Shown here: one piece after another, positions 26,150 to 36,482 of the stretch
How positions within the stretch are numbered: position 1 is the stretch's first letter
How the letters are laid out: each line of letters begins with the position of its first letter
Origin: Gammaproteobacteria bacterium
GTDB taxonomy: Bacteria; Pseudomonadota; Gammaproteobacteria; Nevskiales; Nevskiaceae
Length of the DNA stretch: 54,464 bases
Assembly: GCA_016182805.1 (NCBI GenBank)
Contig: JACPFV010000004.1
Location: 1-54,464, forward strand
Direction of reading: 5' to 3'
Made by a program: the position numbers and the translations under genes
The notes under the pieces: model-generated
What the model saw: the letters and a program-made list of their open reading frames with translations, nothing else
What the model was told of the DNA's origin: nothing
The model's database searches: none

Positions 26150-26898
26150 TGGCGGAATCGACCTACATCGGCGGCTGGCACGTGGTGCTGGCCGCGCTGG
26201 AGGACGGCGCGCGCAAGCCCTCGGAGATCCTGTTGCAGGGCGGGCGCGACGACGAGCGCTCGCGCCGCGTGCGCGAGCTGGCGCACAAGGCCGGCGTGCC
26301 GCTGCGGGTGTTGTCGCGCGGCGATCTGGACCTGAAAGCCCCGGAGCTGCGCCACCAGGGCGTGCTGGCGCGTGTTCCCGCCGCCGAAATGTCGGCGGAG
26401 GACGTGCTGGACGCGCCGGCGACGCCGGACCGGCTGGTGCTGGTCCTGGACGGCGTGCAGGACCCGCACAACCTCGGCGCCTGCCTGCGCACCGCCGAGG
26501 CCGTCGGCGCGACCGCGGTGGTGATCCCCAAGGATCGCGCCGTCGGCCTGACGCCGGTGGCGCGCAAGGCCTCGGCCGGCGCCTCCGAGCGCATCCCGGT
26601 GGTCAGCGTGACCAACCTGGCGCGCACGCTGGAGCAGCTCAAGCAGCGCGGCTACTGGATCACCGGCTTGGCCGGCGAAGCCACCGACTCGCTGTTCGAC
26701 GCCGACCTGACCGGCCCGCGCGTGCTGGTGATGGGCGCGGAGGGCGAGGGCATGCGGCGCCTGACCAAGGAACATTGCGACGCCCTGGTGCGCATCCCTA
26801 TGGCCGGCAGGATCGAGAGCCTGAACGTGTCGGTTGCGGCCGCCGTGTGCCTGTACGAGGCCTTCCGGCAGCGGCGCAAGCCGGCGTCGCGGCGCTGA
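26149..26898 (+). CDS. rlmB: 23S rRNA (guanosine-2'-O)-methyltransferase RlmB
   Basis: A 249-residue SpoU/TrmH (SPOUT) methyltransferase that 2'-O-methylates G2251 in the peptidyl-transferase loop of 23S rRNA (E. coli numbering). The N-terminal substrate-binding domain (about 1-80) has GGWHVVLAAL. The catalytic domain shows LVLDGVQDPHNLGACLRTAEAVGA (SPOUT motif 1, about 98-121), VMGAEGEGMRRL (motif 2) and IPMAGRIESLNVSVAAAVCLYEA (motif 3, the SAM-binding knot). The TGATG overlap with the lipoprotein gene sets the start. Position between rnr and rpsF is conserved. Confidence 0.95.
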   Translation: MAESTYIGGWHVVLAALEDGARKPSEILLQGGRDDERSRRVRELAHKAGVPLRVLSRGDLDLKAPELRHQGVLARVPAAEMSAEDVLDAPATPDRLVLVLDGVQDPHNLGACLRTAEAVGATAVVIPKDRAVGLTPVARKASAGASERIPVVSVTNLARTLEQLKQRGYWITGLAGEATDSLFDADLTGPRVLVMGAEGEGMRRLTKEHCDALVRIPMAGRIESLNVSVAAAVCLYEAFRQRRKPASRR

Positions 26899-26905
26899 AA
26901 ACGAC

Positions 26906-26934
26906 TGGAAACCGCAGGCCGGACACGGTAGTAT
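26906..26934 (+). promoter_or_regulatory. Candidate sigma-70 promoter for rpsF operon
   Basis: TGGAAA (26906-26911) and TAGTAT (26929-26934) are separated by 17 bp, a good match to the -35/-10 pattern, and lie just after rlmB and about 95 bp before rpsF. Transcription would start near 26941, leaving a leader of about 85 nt. Confidence 0.55.
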
Positions 26935-26943
26935 GCGCGCCCT

Positions 26944-26964
26944 TTCCGGCCATCCCGGCCGGAA
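26944..26964 (+). promoter_or_regulatory. Stem-loop in the rpsF leader
   Basis: TTCCGGCC - ATCCC - GGCCGGAA forms a perfect 8-bp stem at the very 5' end of the predicted rpsF transcript. The S6/S18 operon is known to be autoregulated in many bacteria by an S6:S18-binding leader structure with an exposed CCG. Whether this hairpin is that element, or only a 5' stabilising stem, cannot be decided by eye. Confidence 0.35.
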
Positions 26965-27027
26965 GCCTTGTCCCACCGGGCCGTATCCGGGGGACTGCGC
27001 CGCGAGGCGTATCCACAAGGAGATGCA

Positions 27028-27435
27028 ATGCGTCACTATGAAATCGTGATCATGGTGCACCCGGATCAGTCCGAGCAGGTGCCCGCCATGGTCGAGCGTT
27101 ACAAGGGCATGATCGAGTCCGACGGCGGCAAGGTCCACCGTTTCGAGGACTGGGGCCGCCGCCAGCTCGCCTATCCCATCCTGGGCCTGCACAAGGCGCA
27201 CTACGTTCTGATGAACATCGAGTGCTCGCAGAAGGCGCTGGGCGAGCTCGAGAGCGCGTTCCGCTTCAACGACGCGGTCATCCGCAAGCTCGTCATCAAC
27301 CGCCCGGCCGCCGTCACCGGCCAGTCGCCGCTGTTCAAGGCGCCGGAAGAGGACAAGGAGCCCAAGGCGCGCCGCAGCGAGCCCACCGCGGAAGCGCCTG
27401 CCGCCACCGAAGCAACCGAAGCCCCGGGAGCCTGA
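27028..27435 (+). CDS. rpsF: 30S ribosomal protein S6
   Basis: A 135-residue S6. It starts [18 protein letters not shown] and continues [19 protein letters not shown], the rRNA and S18 contact region. The core ends near residue 100, and a long acidic/Ala-rich tail ([10 protein letters not shown]...[14 protein letters not shown]) follows; in E. coli the S6 tail receives extra glutamates. AAGGAG lies just upstream of ATG 27028. It is the first gene of rpsF-rpsR-rplI, 3 bp before rpsR. Confidence 0.97.
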   Translation: MRHYEIVIMVHPDQSEQVPAMVERYKGMIESDGGKVHRFEDWGRRQLAYPILGLHKAHYVLMNIECSQKALGELESAFRFNDAVIRKLVINRPAAVTGQSPLFKAPEEDKEPKARRSEPTAEAPAATEATEAPGA

Positions 27436-27438
27436 TCC

Positions 27439-27666
27439 ATGTCCGCATATTTCCGCCGCAAGAAGACTTGCAAGTTCACGAACGAGCGCGTCGAGCAGAT
27501 CGACTTCAAGGACATCGCCACCCTCAAGCAGTACGTCGGCGAGAACGGCAAGATCGTTCCGTCGCGCATCACCGGCACCAAGGCGTTCTACCAGCGCCAG
27601 CTGGCCGCGGCGATCAAGCAGGCGCGCTACCTGGCGCTGCTGCCGTACACCGACAAGCACTCCTGA
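27439..27666 (+). CDS. rpsR: 30S ribosomal protein S18
   Basis: A 75-residue S18, partner of S6 in the 30S platform. It reads [46 protein letters not shown], the canonical N-terminal half, and ends with a basic helix [22 protein letters not shown]. It begins 3 bp after the rpsF stop, so the pair is translated together. Length and sequence are standard. Confidence 0.97.
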   Translation: MSAYFRRKKTCKFTNERVEQIDFKDIATLKQYVGENGKIVPSRITGTKAFYQRQLAAAIKQARYLALLPYTDKHS

Positions 27667-27684
27667 TCCGGGAAGGGGAACGCA

Positions 27685-28140
27685 ATGGAAGTCATTCTTC
27701 TCGAAAAGGTCAAGAACCTGGGTGAGCTGGGCGACACCGTCAAGGTGAAGTCGGGCTACGGTCGCAATTTCCTGCTGCCGCAGGGCAAGGCGCTGCCGGC
27801 CACCGACGCCAACCGCAAGGTGTTCGAGGTGCGCAAGGCCGAGCTGATCAAGAAGGCCACCGAGTCGCTGGGTGCCGCCAAGCTGCGCGCCGAGCAGATC
27901 AACGGCAAGACCGTAACGATCAAGGCGCTGGCCGCCGAGGAAGGCAAGCTGTACGGCTCCGTCGGCCCGGCCGACGTGGCCAAGGCGGCGACGACCGCCG
28001 GCTTCGAGGTCAGGAAGGCCGAGGTCGACATGCCTAGCGGCCCGATCCGCCAGACCGGCAGCTACACGGTGAACGTGCGCCTGCACACGGAAGTCGAGGC
28101 CACTCTGACCGTGGTGGTCGAAGAGGAAAAGGCCCAGTAA
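27685..28140 (+). CDS. rplI: 50S ribosomal protein L9
   Basis: A 151-residue L9. MEVILLEKVKNLGELGDTVKVKSGYGRNFLLPQGKALPAT is the N-terminal 23S-binding domain, followed by the long connecting helix and a C-terminal domain. GGAAGGGGAA lies upstream of ATG 27685. Last gene of the S6/S18/L9 operon; a strong hairpin follows at 28162-28193. Confidence 0.97.
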   Translation: MEVILLEKVKNLGELGDTVKVKSGYGRNFLLPQGKALPATDANRKVFEVRKAELIKKATESLGAAKLRAEQINGKTVTIKALAAEEGKLYGSVGPADVAKAATTAGFEVRKAEVDMPSGPIRQTGSYTVNVRLHTEVEATLTVVVEEEKAQ

Positions 28141-28161
28141 CTCAGGCGCCTGCTGCAACCT

Positions 28162-28193
28162 GGATCGGCCCGCGCAAGCGGGCCGATCCGTTT
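28162..28193 (+). terminator. Hairpin terminator after rplI
   Basis: A perfect 12-bp stem GGATCGGCCCGC / GCGGGCCGATCC with a GCAA tetraloop, followed by GTTTG. The stem is very stable but the U-tract is short, so termination may be partial, allowing some read-through into dnaB. Confidence 0.65.
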
Positions 28194-28274
28194 GCGCCGC
28201 CGTGAATTACAATCCGCAGTCCCGACTTCCAGCCATTCAGCTCTCCCCCGCGGTGTCCGGGGAGGGGAAACAGC

Positions 28275-31088
28275 GTGACTCAAGCCAAGCATCCGCCGAA
28301 CTCGATTGAGGCCGAGCAGTCCGTCCTGGGCGGCCTGATGCTCAACAACCGCCTGTACTTCGACCTGGCGGACCGCCTGTCGGAGACGGATTTTTACCGC
28401 GCCGACCACCAGCTCATCTACAAGGCCATCGGCGAGCTGATCGGCAACAACAAGCCCTGCGACTTCGTCACGCTGTCCGAGCACCTGCGCCACCAGGGCA
28501 AGCTGGACGATGCCGGCGGAGTCGCCTACCTCGGCTCGCTGGCGGTGGACACCTACAGCGTCGCCAACGTCCTCTCGTACGCCGACATCGTGCGCGAGCG
28601 CGCGGTGCTGCGCGGCCTGATCCAGGTCGGCAACGACATCGGCGAGATGGGCTACCGCCCGGACGGCCGCACGCCGTCGGAGCTGATCGACTCCGCCGAG
28701 CAGAAGGTGTTCGCCATCCGCGAGAAAGGCGCGCGCGGAAGCAGCGTCTACCACCCGATCTCCAAGCTGCTGGACGACGTCGAGCGCCGCATCGAGATGC
28801 TGCGCATGAACCCGGGCGGGCTGGCGGGCCTGTCCACCGGCTTCTCCGAGTTCGACCGCATGACCAGCGGCCTGCATCCCGGCGACCTCGCGATCGTCGC
28901 GGGACGTCCGGGCATGGGAAAGTGTCTCGCGCATGACAGCGAGATCGTTCTTGCCGACGGCTCGGTTGCGACCGTCGAAGCGATCTACCGCCAGCGACGG
29001 GCGGCCTTGCTGACTCTGGGTTCCGATTGGCGGCTCGGACTAACGCAGCCGTCCGACTTCGTCGATGACGGGAAGAAACCAGTATTCCGTGTGCGCACGC
29101 GGCTGGGGCGCGAGATCGAAACGACGCTGGCTCACCCGTTTCTAACCGTATCGGGTTGGCGGCGATTGGAGGAATTGGCTGCCGGGACGGCGATCGCGGG
29201 ACCGCGCCGAATCCCCATTTTCGGCGAAGAGTCCGTCCCTCCTTTTGAAGCCAGACTGCTGGGTTACTTGCTTGGCGACGGTACGCTGACGCACATCAAT
29301 CCGGCCTTCACGAATTCCGACGAGAGGCTGCGGGAGGATTTCATCGAGGCCGTCTCCGACTTCGGCGGCTTGCGGACGCGATTGGACGACAACGGCGGCG
29401 CGCGAACGCCGACGCTCTACGTTGCGCTGGATCGCGCCAGCGACGCGGCTCGGCGGGAATGCTTCGCGGCGTGGCTACGCGATCGGCTGGCCGTGCGCGG
29501 AAGCGGGCGGCACCTCGCCCATCGTCTCGGCGTGCGGCCGAGCGCGATATCGAACTGGCTTGGTGGCCGCAGCCTGCCATCCCCCGATGTTCTGGGCATC
29601 CTCGAACGAGAATACGGGTTTGAGCTTTCGGACTTGCAGCTCCGGGCAGGCGCCTGCAATCCGCTCAGGGCCTGGTTGATGGAGCTTGGCTTGTGGGGTT
29701 GTGGCGCCCACGACAAGCACATTCCCCAGGCCGTGTTTCGGTGGCGGCGCGAATTGCTTGCGGCGATGCTCAACCGGCTGTTCGCAACCGATGGCTGGGC
29801 CACCGTGCTCGCCAGCGGACAGTGTCAGCTTGGCTACGCGACGGTGAGCCGGAAGCTGGCGGGTCAGGTGCAGCACCTGCTGCTCCGGTTCGGCATCATC
29901 GCCGCGCTCAAGGCGCGGCGCGTGCGCTACGGCGCGGAGAAACGGGACGCCTGGCAACTGGATATCACACAGGCCGACAGCATCCGCGCCTTCATCGGCG
30001 AGATTGGGATTTTCGGCAAGGAAGAAGTGCTGAAGCGCGTCGCGCGGACGTTGGACGGAAAGCGGGCGCACAGTAACCGCGATGTGGTTCCTGCCGAAGT
30101 GTGGGCGCGCCTGGAAGTGCTCAAAGGGCGGGAATCCTGGCTAAGCCTGGGCCGGCGCGCGGGACTGGGCGGAGCGAGCAATCTGCATGTCGGAAAGCGC
30201 GGCTTGAGCCGCGATCGTCTGGCGGCGCTCGCCCGCGCGTTGGGCGACGCGGAACTCCAGGCGATGGCGTCAGGGGACGTGTACTGGGACGAAATCGTCG
30301 ACATCACGCCGATGGGCGAGAAGCAGGTTTACGACCTGACGGTCGGTGGTACGCATAACTTCGTGGCGAACGACGTCTGCGTCCACAACACCAGCTTCTC
30401 CATGAACATCGCCGAGCACGCCGCCATCATCGACGGCAAGGGCGTGGCCGTGTTCAGCATGGAAATGTCGGGCGAGCAGCTCGCCATGCGCGTGCTGTCC
30501 TCGTTCGGGCGCATCGAACTCAAGCGCCTGCGCACCGGCGACCTGGGCGATCACGACTACGACAAGCTGGTGTCCGCCAGCACGCTGGTGCGCAACGCGC
30601 CGCTGTTCATCGACGAGACCGGCGCGCTGTCGCCGCTGGAGCTGCGCGCCCGCGCGCGCCGCCTCAAGAGCCAGCACGACATCCAGCTGATCGTGGTGGA
30701 CTACATCCAGCTCATGCAGGTGCCCGGCAACAAGGAGAACCGCACGTCCGAGATCTCGGAGATTTCGCGCGGGCTCAAGGCGCTGGGCAAGGAGATCGGC
30801 GTGCCGGTGATCGCGCTGTCGCAGCTCAACCGCGGCGTCGAGCAGCGCGACAACAAGCGCCCGCGCATGTCCGACCTGCGCGAATCGGGCGGCATCGAGC
30901 AGGACGCCGACCTGATCGTGTTCATCTACCGCGACGAGGTCTACAACGAGGCCAGCCCGGACAAGGGCACCGCCGAGATCATCATCTCCAAGCAGCGCAA
31001 CGGACCCACCGGCACCTTCCGCACCGCCTTCGTCAAGGAATGCACGCGCTTCGACAACCTGGCCGACGCGAGCTTCGAGACCGAATGA
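28275..31088 (+). CDS. dnaB: Replicative DNA helicase DnaB, precursor containing an intein
   Basis: A 937-residue precursor. Removing a 489-residue intein (residues 217-705) leaves a 448-residue helicase of normal size. The N-extein has the DnaB N-terminal domain (SIEAEQSVLGGLMLNN, residues 10-25) and the RecA-like domain up to the Walker A loop GRPGMGK (210-216). The C-extein resumes at TSFSMN and contains QLIVVDYIQLMQ (Walker B), ALSQLNRGVEQR and DLRESGGIEQDADLI. Splicing is needed to rebuild the ATPase site and so for replication. GTG 28275 has AGGGG upstream. Its stop overlaps the alr start as ATGA; rplI-dnaB-alr is a conserved order. Confidence 0.96.
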   Translation: MTQAKHPPNSIEAEQSVLGGLMLNNRLYFDLADRLSETDFYRADHQLIYKAIGELIGNNKPCDFVTLSEHLRHQGKLDDAGGVAYLGSLAVDTYSVANVLSYADIVRERAVLRGLIQVGNDIGEMGYRPDGRTPSELIDSAEQKVFAIREKGARGSSVYHPISKLLDDVERRIEMLRMNPGGLAGLSTGFSEFDRMTSGLHPGDLAIVAGRPGMGKCLAHDSEIVLADGSVATVEAIYRQRRAALLTLGSDWRLGLTQPSDFVDDGKKPVFRVRTRLGREIETTLAHPFLTVSGWRRLEELAAGTAIAGPRRIPIFGEESVPPFEARLLGYLLGDGTLTHINPAFTNSDERLREDFIEAVSDFGGLRTRLDDNGGARTPTLYVALDRASDAARRECFAAWLRDRLAVRGSGRHLAHRLGVRPSAISNWLGGRSLPSPDVLGILEREYGFELSDLQLRAGACNPLRAWLMELGLWGCGAHDKHIPQAVFRWRRELLAAMLNRLFATDGWATVLASGQCQLGYATVSRKLAGQVQHLLLRFGIIAALKARRVRYGAEKRDAWQLDITQADSIRAFIGEIGIFGKEEVLKRVARTLDGKRAHSNRDVVPAEVWARLEVLKGRESWLSLGRRAGLGGASNLHVGKRGLSRDRLAALARALGDAELQAMASGDVYWDEIVDITPMGEKQVYDLTVGGTHNFVANDVCVHNTSFSMNIAEHAAIIDGKGVAVFSMEMSGEQLAMRVLSSFGRIELKRLRTGDLGDHDYDKLVSASTLVRNAPLFIDETGALSPLELRARARRLKSQHDIQLIVVDYIQLMQVPGNKENRTSEISEISRGLKALGKEIGVPVIALSQLNRGVEQRDNKRPRMSDLRESGGIEQDADLIVFIYRDEVYNEASPDKGTAEIIISKQRNGPTGTFRTAFVKECTRFDNLADASFETE
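28923..30389 (+). mobile_element. DnaB intein with LAGLIDADG homing endonuclease domain
   Basis: A 489-residue intein between Lys216 and Thr706 of the precursor, inside Walker A (GK|T). Splicing motifs, in intein numbering: Cys1 in CLAHDSEIVLADG (block A), TLAH at 68-71 (block B), VYDLTVGGTHNFVAND at 469-484 (block F), and VHN at 487-489 with the penultimate His and terminal Asn (block G). The +1 extein residue is Thr. Endonuclease motifs LLGYLLGDG (112-120) and MLNRLFATDGW (282-292) each keep an acidic residue, so it may still cut. An XRE-like helix-turn-helix (about 196-228) lies between them, and a second HTH-like segment lies at about 404-442. Splicing residues all look intact. Confidence 0.92.
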
Positions 31089-32170
31089 TCCCGCGCGTCA
31101 CCGCCACCGTGGACCTGGCGGCGATCCGCCACAACCTGGGCCAGGTGCGCCGCTGCGCGCCGCGCTCGCGCGTGATGGCCGCGGTCAAGGCCGATGCCTA
31201 CGGGCACGGTGCCGTGCCGGTGGCGCGCGCGCTGGAGGACGCCGGCGTCGACGCGCTCGCCGTTGCCTGCATCGAGGAGGCGGCGCAGCTGCGCGAGGCG
31301 CACATCCGCGCCCCGATCGCGATCCTGGAAGGCGTGATCGCCGGCGAGGAGGCGAGCCTGGCGGCCTACGAGCGGCTGGAGATCGTGGTGCACGATTTCT
31401 GGCAGGTCGAGTTGCTCGAATCGCTGCCGTCCGCGGCCAGCGTGGGCCTATGGTTCAAGCTGGACAGCGGCATGCACCGGCTGGGGTTTCCGCTGGACGC
31501 GGTGCCGCTCCTGCTGGACGTGCTCAAGCGGCGCCCCAACTGGCGCCTGCGCGGCTGGATGACCCACCTGGCCTGCGCCGACGAGCCGGAAAACCCGATG
31601 ACGGCGCAGCAGATCGCAGCCTTCGAGCGGGTGCTGGACGGCGTACCGGGCGAGCGCTCGATCGCCAACTCGGCGGGCCTCATCGCCTGGCCGCAGGCGC
31701 GCACGAACTGGGTGCGGCCGGGGCTGATGCTGTACGGAGCCTCGCCGCTGCCGGGCAAGGTCGGCGCCGACCTCGGCCTGCAGCCCGCCATGCGGCTGGA
31801 AAGCCGGCTGATCGCGGTGCGGGAATACGAGGCCGGTGCGCCGGTCGGCTACGGCGCCGCCTACCGCTGCCCGGAGCGCATGCGCGTGGGCGTCGCGGCC
31901 GTGGGCTACGCCGACGGCGTGCACCGCAGCCTGCGTTTCGGTACGCCGCTGGTGATCCGCGGCCGGCGCGTTCCGCTGGTCGGGCGCGTATCGATGGACA
32001 TGATTACGTTGGACCTGCGCGCCGTGCCGGACGCCGCCGTGGGCGACCCGGTGCTGCTTTGGGGGGAAGGGCTGCCGGCGGAGCAGCTCGCCGAGTGTGC
32101 CGGTACGCTGGCCTACGAGCTGTTCTGCGGCCTGACGCAGCGCGTGCGCTTCCGCTACGTCAACGCGTAA
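31085..32170 (+). CDS. alr: Alanine racemase
   Basis: A 361-residue PLP enzyme of fold type III that interconverts L- and D-alanine for peptidoglycan. VMAAVKADAYGHGA (30-43) holds the PLP Lys35. KLDSGMHRLGF, the PLP-site NSAG and RPGLMLYGASPL follow. The catalytic Tyr lies in VGYGAAYRC (about residue 258), and GRVSMDMITLDL is the substrate-site motif. The start at 31085 overlaps the dnaB stop as ATGA. The catabolic type (dadX) has a similar sequence, but the location after dnaB favours biosynthetic alr. Confidence 0.95.
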   Translation: MIPRVTATVDLAAIRHNLGQVRRCAPRSRVMAAVKADAYGHGAVPVARALEDAGVDALAVACIEEAAQLREAHIRAPIAILEGVIAGEEASLAAYERLEIVVHDFWQVELLESLPSAASVGLWFKLDSGMHRLGFPLDAVPLLLDVLKRRPNWRLRGWMTHLACADEPENPMTAQQIAAFERVLDGVPGERSIANSAGLIAWPQARTNWVRPGLMLYGASPLPGKVGADLGLQPAMRLESRLIAVREYEAGAPVGYGAAYRCPERMRVGVAAVGYADGVHRSLRFGTPLVIRGRRVPLVGRVSMDMITLDLRAVPDAAVGDPVLLWGEGLPAEQLAECAGTLAYELFCGLTQRVRFRYVNA

Positions 32171-32189
32171 GCCGAGGCTCGTTGCCGCG

Positions 32190-32909
32190 TTAATGCACCA
32201 GCATGAAGGTCATAGTGGTGCCGGCCAGCTCGATGGTGTCGTTGTTGGCGAGCTTGCGCGCCTGCACGTCGATTTCCTGGCCGTTGACGATCGGGCGCTT
32301 GGTGCCGCCGCCGTGGCCGCCGACATGCACGATGTAGTAGCCGTCGGCGCGGCGGGTGATGGCGGCGACCTGTACGCCGGGGCGGCCCAGCGTGGTCAGC
32401 GCCTTGGTCAGCTCCAGCTCCTTGCCGGAGTTGGGGCCGGAGGCCACGCGCAGCTTGCCCAGCACCGGCGCCGCCGGAACCGGCGCGGACGGCACGGCCG
32501 GGGCCGCCGCGGGGCCGGGGGCGGGAGCCGCCGCGGCCTTGTTGAGGTTGGACTCGAACGCCGCGCCCATCTGGGCCGGCTTGATGATCATGGTCTTCTC
32601 GAAGTCGTCCTCGTCGCCCTTGGCCTCGCCCTCGTACTTCAGGGTGTTGCGGCCGATCGAAATGACGTCGCCGTGCGACAGCGGGTGCTTGGCGATCTGC
32701 TTGCCGTTGACCTGGGTGCCGTTGGTCGAGTCGAGATCTTCGAGAAAGGAGTCCTGCAGGATGGTGATGACGACCGCGTGATGGCCGGACACGGCCTTGT
32801 CGTTGAGGGCGATGTCGTTGTCCGGATGCCGGCCGATGGTGACCCGTTCTTTCGTCAGCGGGAAGTCTTTTGTCGCGCCGCTGGCGTCCGTGACAATGAG
32901 TTTACCCAT
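32190..32909 (-). CDS. Two-FHA-domain phosphothreonine-binding protein
   Basis: A 239-residue cytoplasmic protein with two forkhead-associated domains. The first (about 5-90) has RVTIGRHPDNDIAL, SGHHAVV and LEDLDSTNGTQVNG, the full phosphothreonine-binding set (Gly-Arg, Ser-x-x-His, Asn-Gly). The second (about 160-235) is degenerate: LTTLGRPGVQVAAI...VNGQEI. They are joined by an Ala/Pro linker (about 128-155). A Thr in EDDFEKTMIIKP could be a kinase target, as in GarA-like proteins. ATG 32909 shares a base with the phosphatase stop. It is the last gene of the kinase-phosphatase-FHA operon and is probably its effector. It converges on alr across a 19-bp gap. Confidence 0.87.
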   Translation of the reverse strand: MGKLIVTDASGATKDFPLTKERVTIGRHPDNDIALNDKAVSGHHAVVITILQDSFLEDLDSTNGTQVNGKQIAKHPLSHGDVISIGRNTLKYEGEAKGDEDDFEKTMIIKPAQMGAAFESNLNKAAAAPAPGPAAAPAVPSAPVPAAPVLGKLRVASGPNSGKELELTKALTTLGRPGVQVAAITRRADGYYIVHVGGHGGGTKRPIVNGQEIDVQARKLANNDTIELAGTTMTFMLVH

Positions 32910-33730
32910 CAAAACCACTCCATCAGACGTTCATACCAGCGCCGGCTGCGCGAGAGCGATTGATCCACGCGAGCCAGCACGACCGAAATGTTGTCCTTCC
33001 CCCCGCGTTCGTTGGCGGCGTCCACCAGCGCCTGCGCGGCTTTCGGAAGATTATCAGCATTCTGCGAGAGGGTTAAGCGCAGCGCCTCGTCGTCCAGCAT
33101 GTCCGAAAGGCCATCCGAGCAGATCAGGACGATGTCGCCGATCTCGACCGGGTCTTCCAGCACATCCACCTGCACGCCCTTCTCGACGCCCAGCGCGCGG
33201 GTCACGATGTTCTTGCGCACAAGTTTTTTGGCTTCTTCGCGCGTGTAGTGGCCGCGCGCGACCAGTTCCTCGATCAGAGAGTGGTCGCGTGTGACCTGCT
33301 CCAGCGCGCCGCCGCGCAGGCGGTAGAGCCGCGAATCGCCGACGTAGGCGACCGACATAACGTCGTCGTGCAGCAGGCAGGTGACGACCGTCGTGCCCAT
33401 GCCGGCGCACTGCGGCTGGCTTTGCGAGACCTGATGAATCGTGGCGTGCGCAGTCTCGACCGCCTGCTTGAGCAGGAGGGCCTCGTGAGTGTAGCCGGTG
33501 GCGCCGTCGACCTCGCCGCGGCGGATGTCCTTCCAGCCGCGCTTGACCACGTCCAGGATCGTGGTGACGGCAATGCCGCTGGCGATCTCGCCGGCGTTGT
33601 AGCCGCCCATGCCGTCGGCCAGCACCAGCAGGCCGAGGTCGCCGTCTTCGCCCACCGCGTCCTCGTTGTTGCCGCGCACCCGTCCGGTGTCCGACAGGAG
33701 CGCGGTGGCTACCTTGTCCTTGAGGGCCAT
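32909..33730 (-). CDS. PP2C-family serine/threonine phosphatase
   Basis: A 273-residue PPM/PP2C phosphatase (Stp/PrpC/PppA type) that removes phosphate from Ser/Thr. Metal-binding motifs are GRVRGNNEDAVG (about 16-27), LVLADGMGGYNAGE (about 36-49), AYVGDSRLYRLRGG, LICSDGLSDML and GGKDNISVVLARV. It lacks membrane helices. ATG 33730 lies 8 bp after the kinase stop and its TGA shares a base with the FHA start, so kinase, phosphatase and reader are coupled. It is expected to counter the upstream kinase. Confidence 0.92.
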   Translation of the reverse strand: MALKDKVATALLSDTGRVRGNNEDAVGEDGDLGLLVLADGMGGYNAGEIASGIAVTTILDVVKRGWKDIRRGEVDGATGYTHEALLLKQAVETAHATIHQVSQSQPQCAGMGTTVVTCLLHDDVMSVAYVGDSRLYRLRGGALEQVTRDHSLIEELVARGHYTREEAKKLVRKNIVTRALGVEKGVQVDVLEDPVEIGDIVLICSDGLSDMLDDEALRLTLSQNADNLPKAAQALVDAANERGGKDNISVVLARVDQSLSRSRRWYERLMEWF

Positions 33731-33738
33731 GGCCGGTA

Positions 33739-36393
<2,655 letters not shown>

Positions 36394-36482
36394 GGAGGCT
36401 CCCCCGGCGTCGTTCCGCGTTTGCCCGCATAGTAACCTTTTTCAAACTTCACTCACCAACTGCCGCGCCCTTCACCTTGCCC

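Noticed and set aside
25960-28158. A 732-codon minus-strand frame opposite rlmB and the ribosomal operon
   Set aside because: It is antisense to conserved ribosomal genes and has no recognisable domain.
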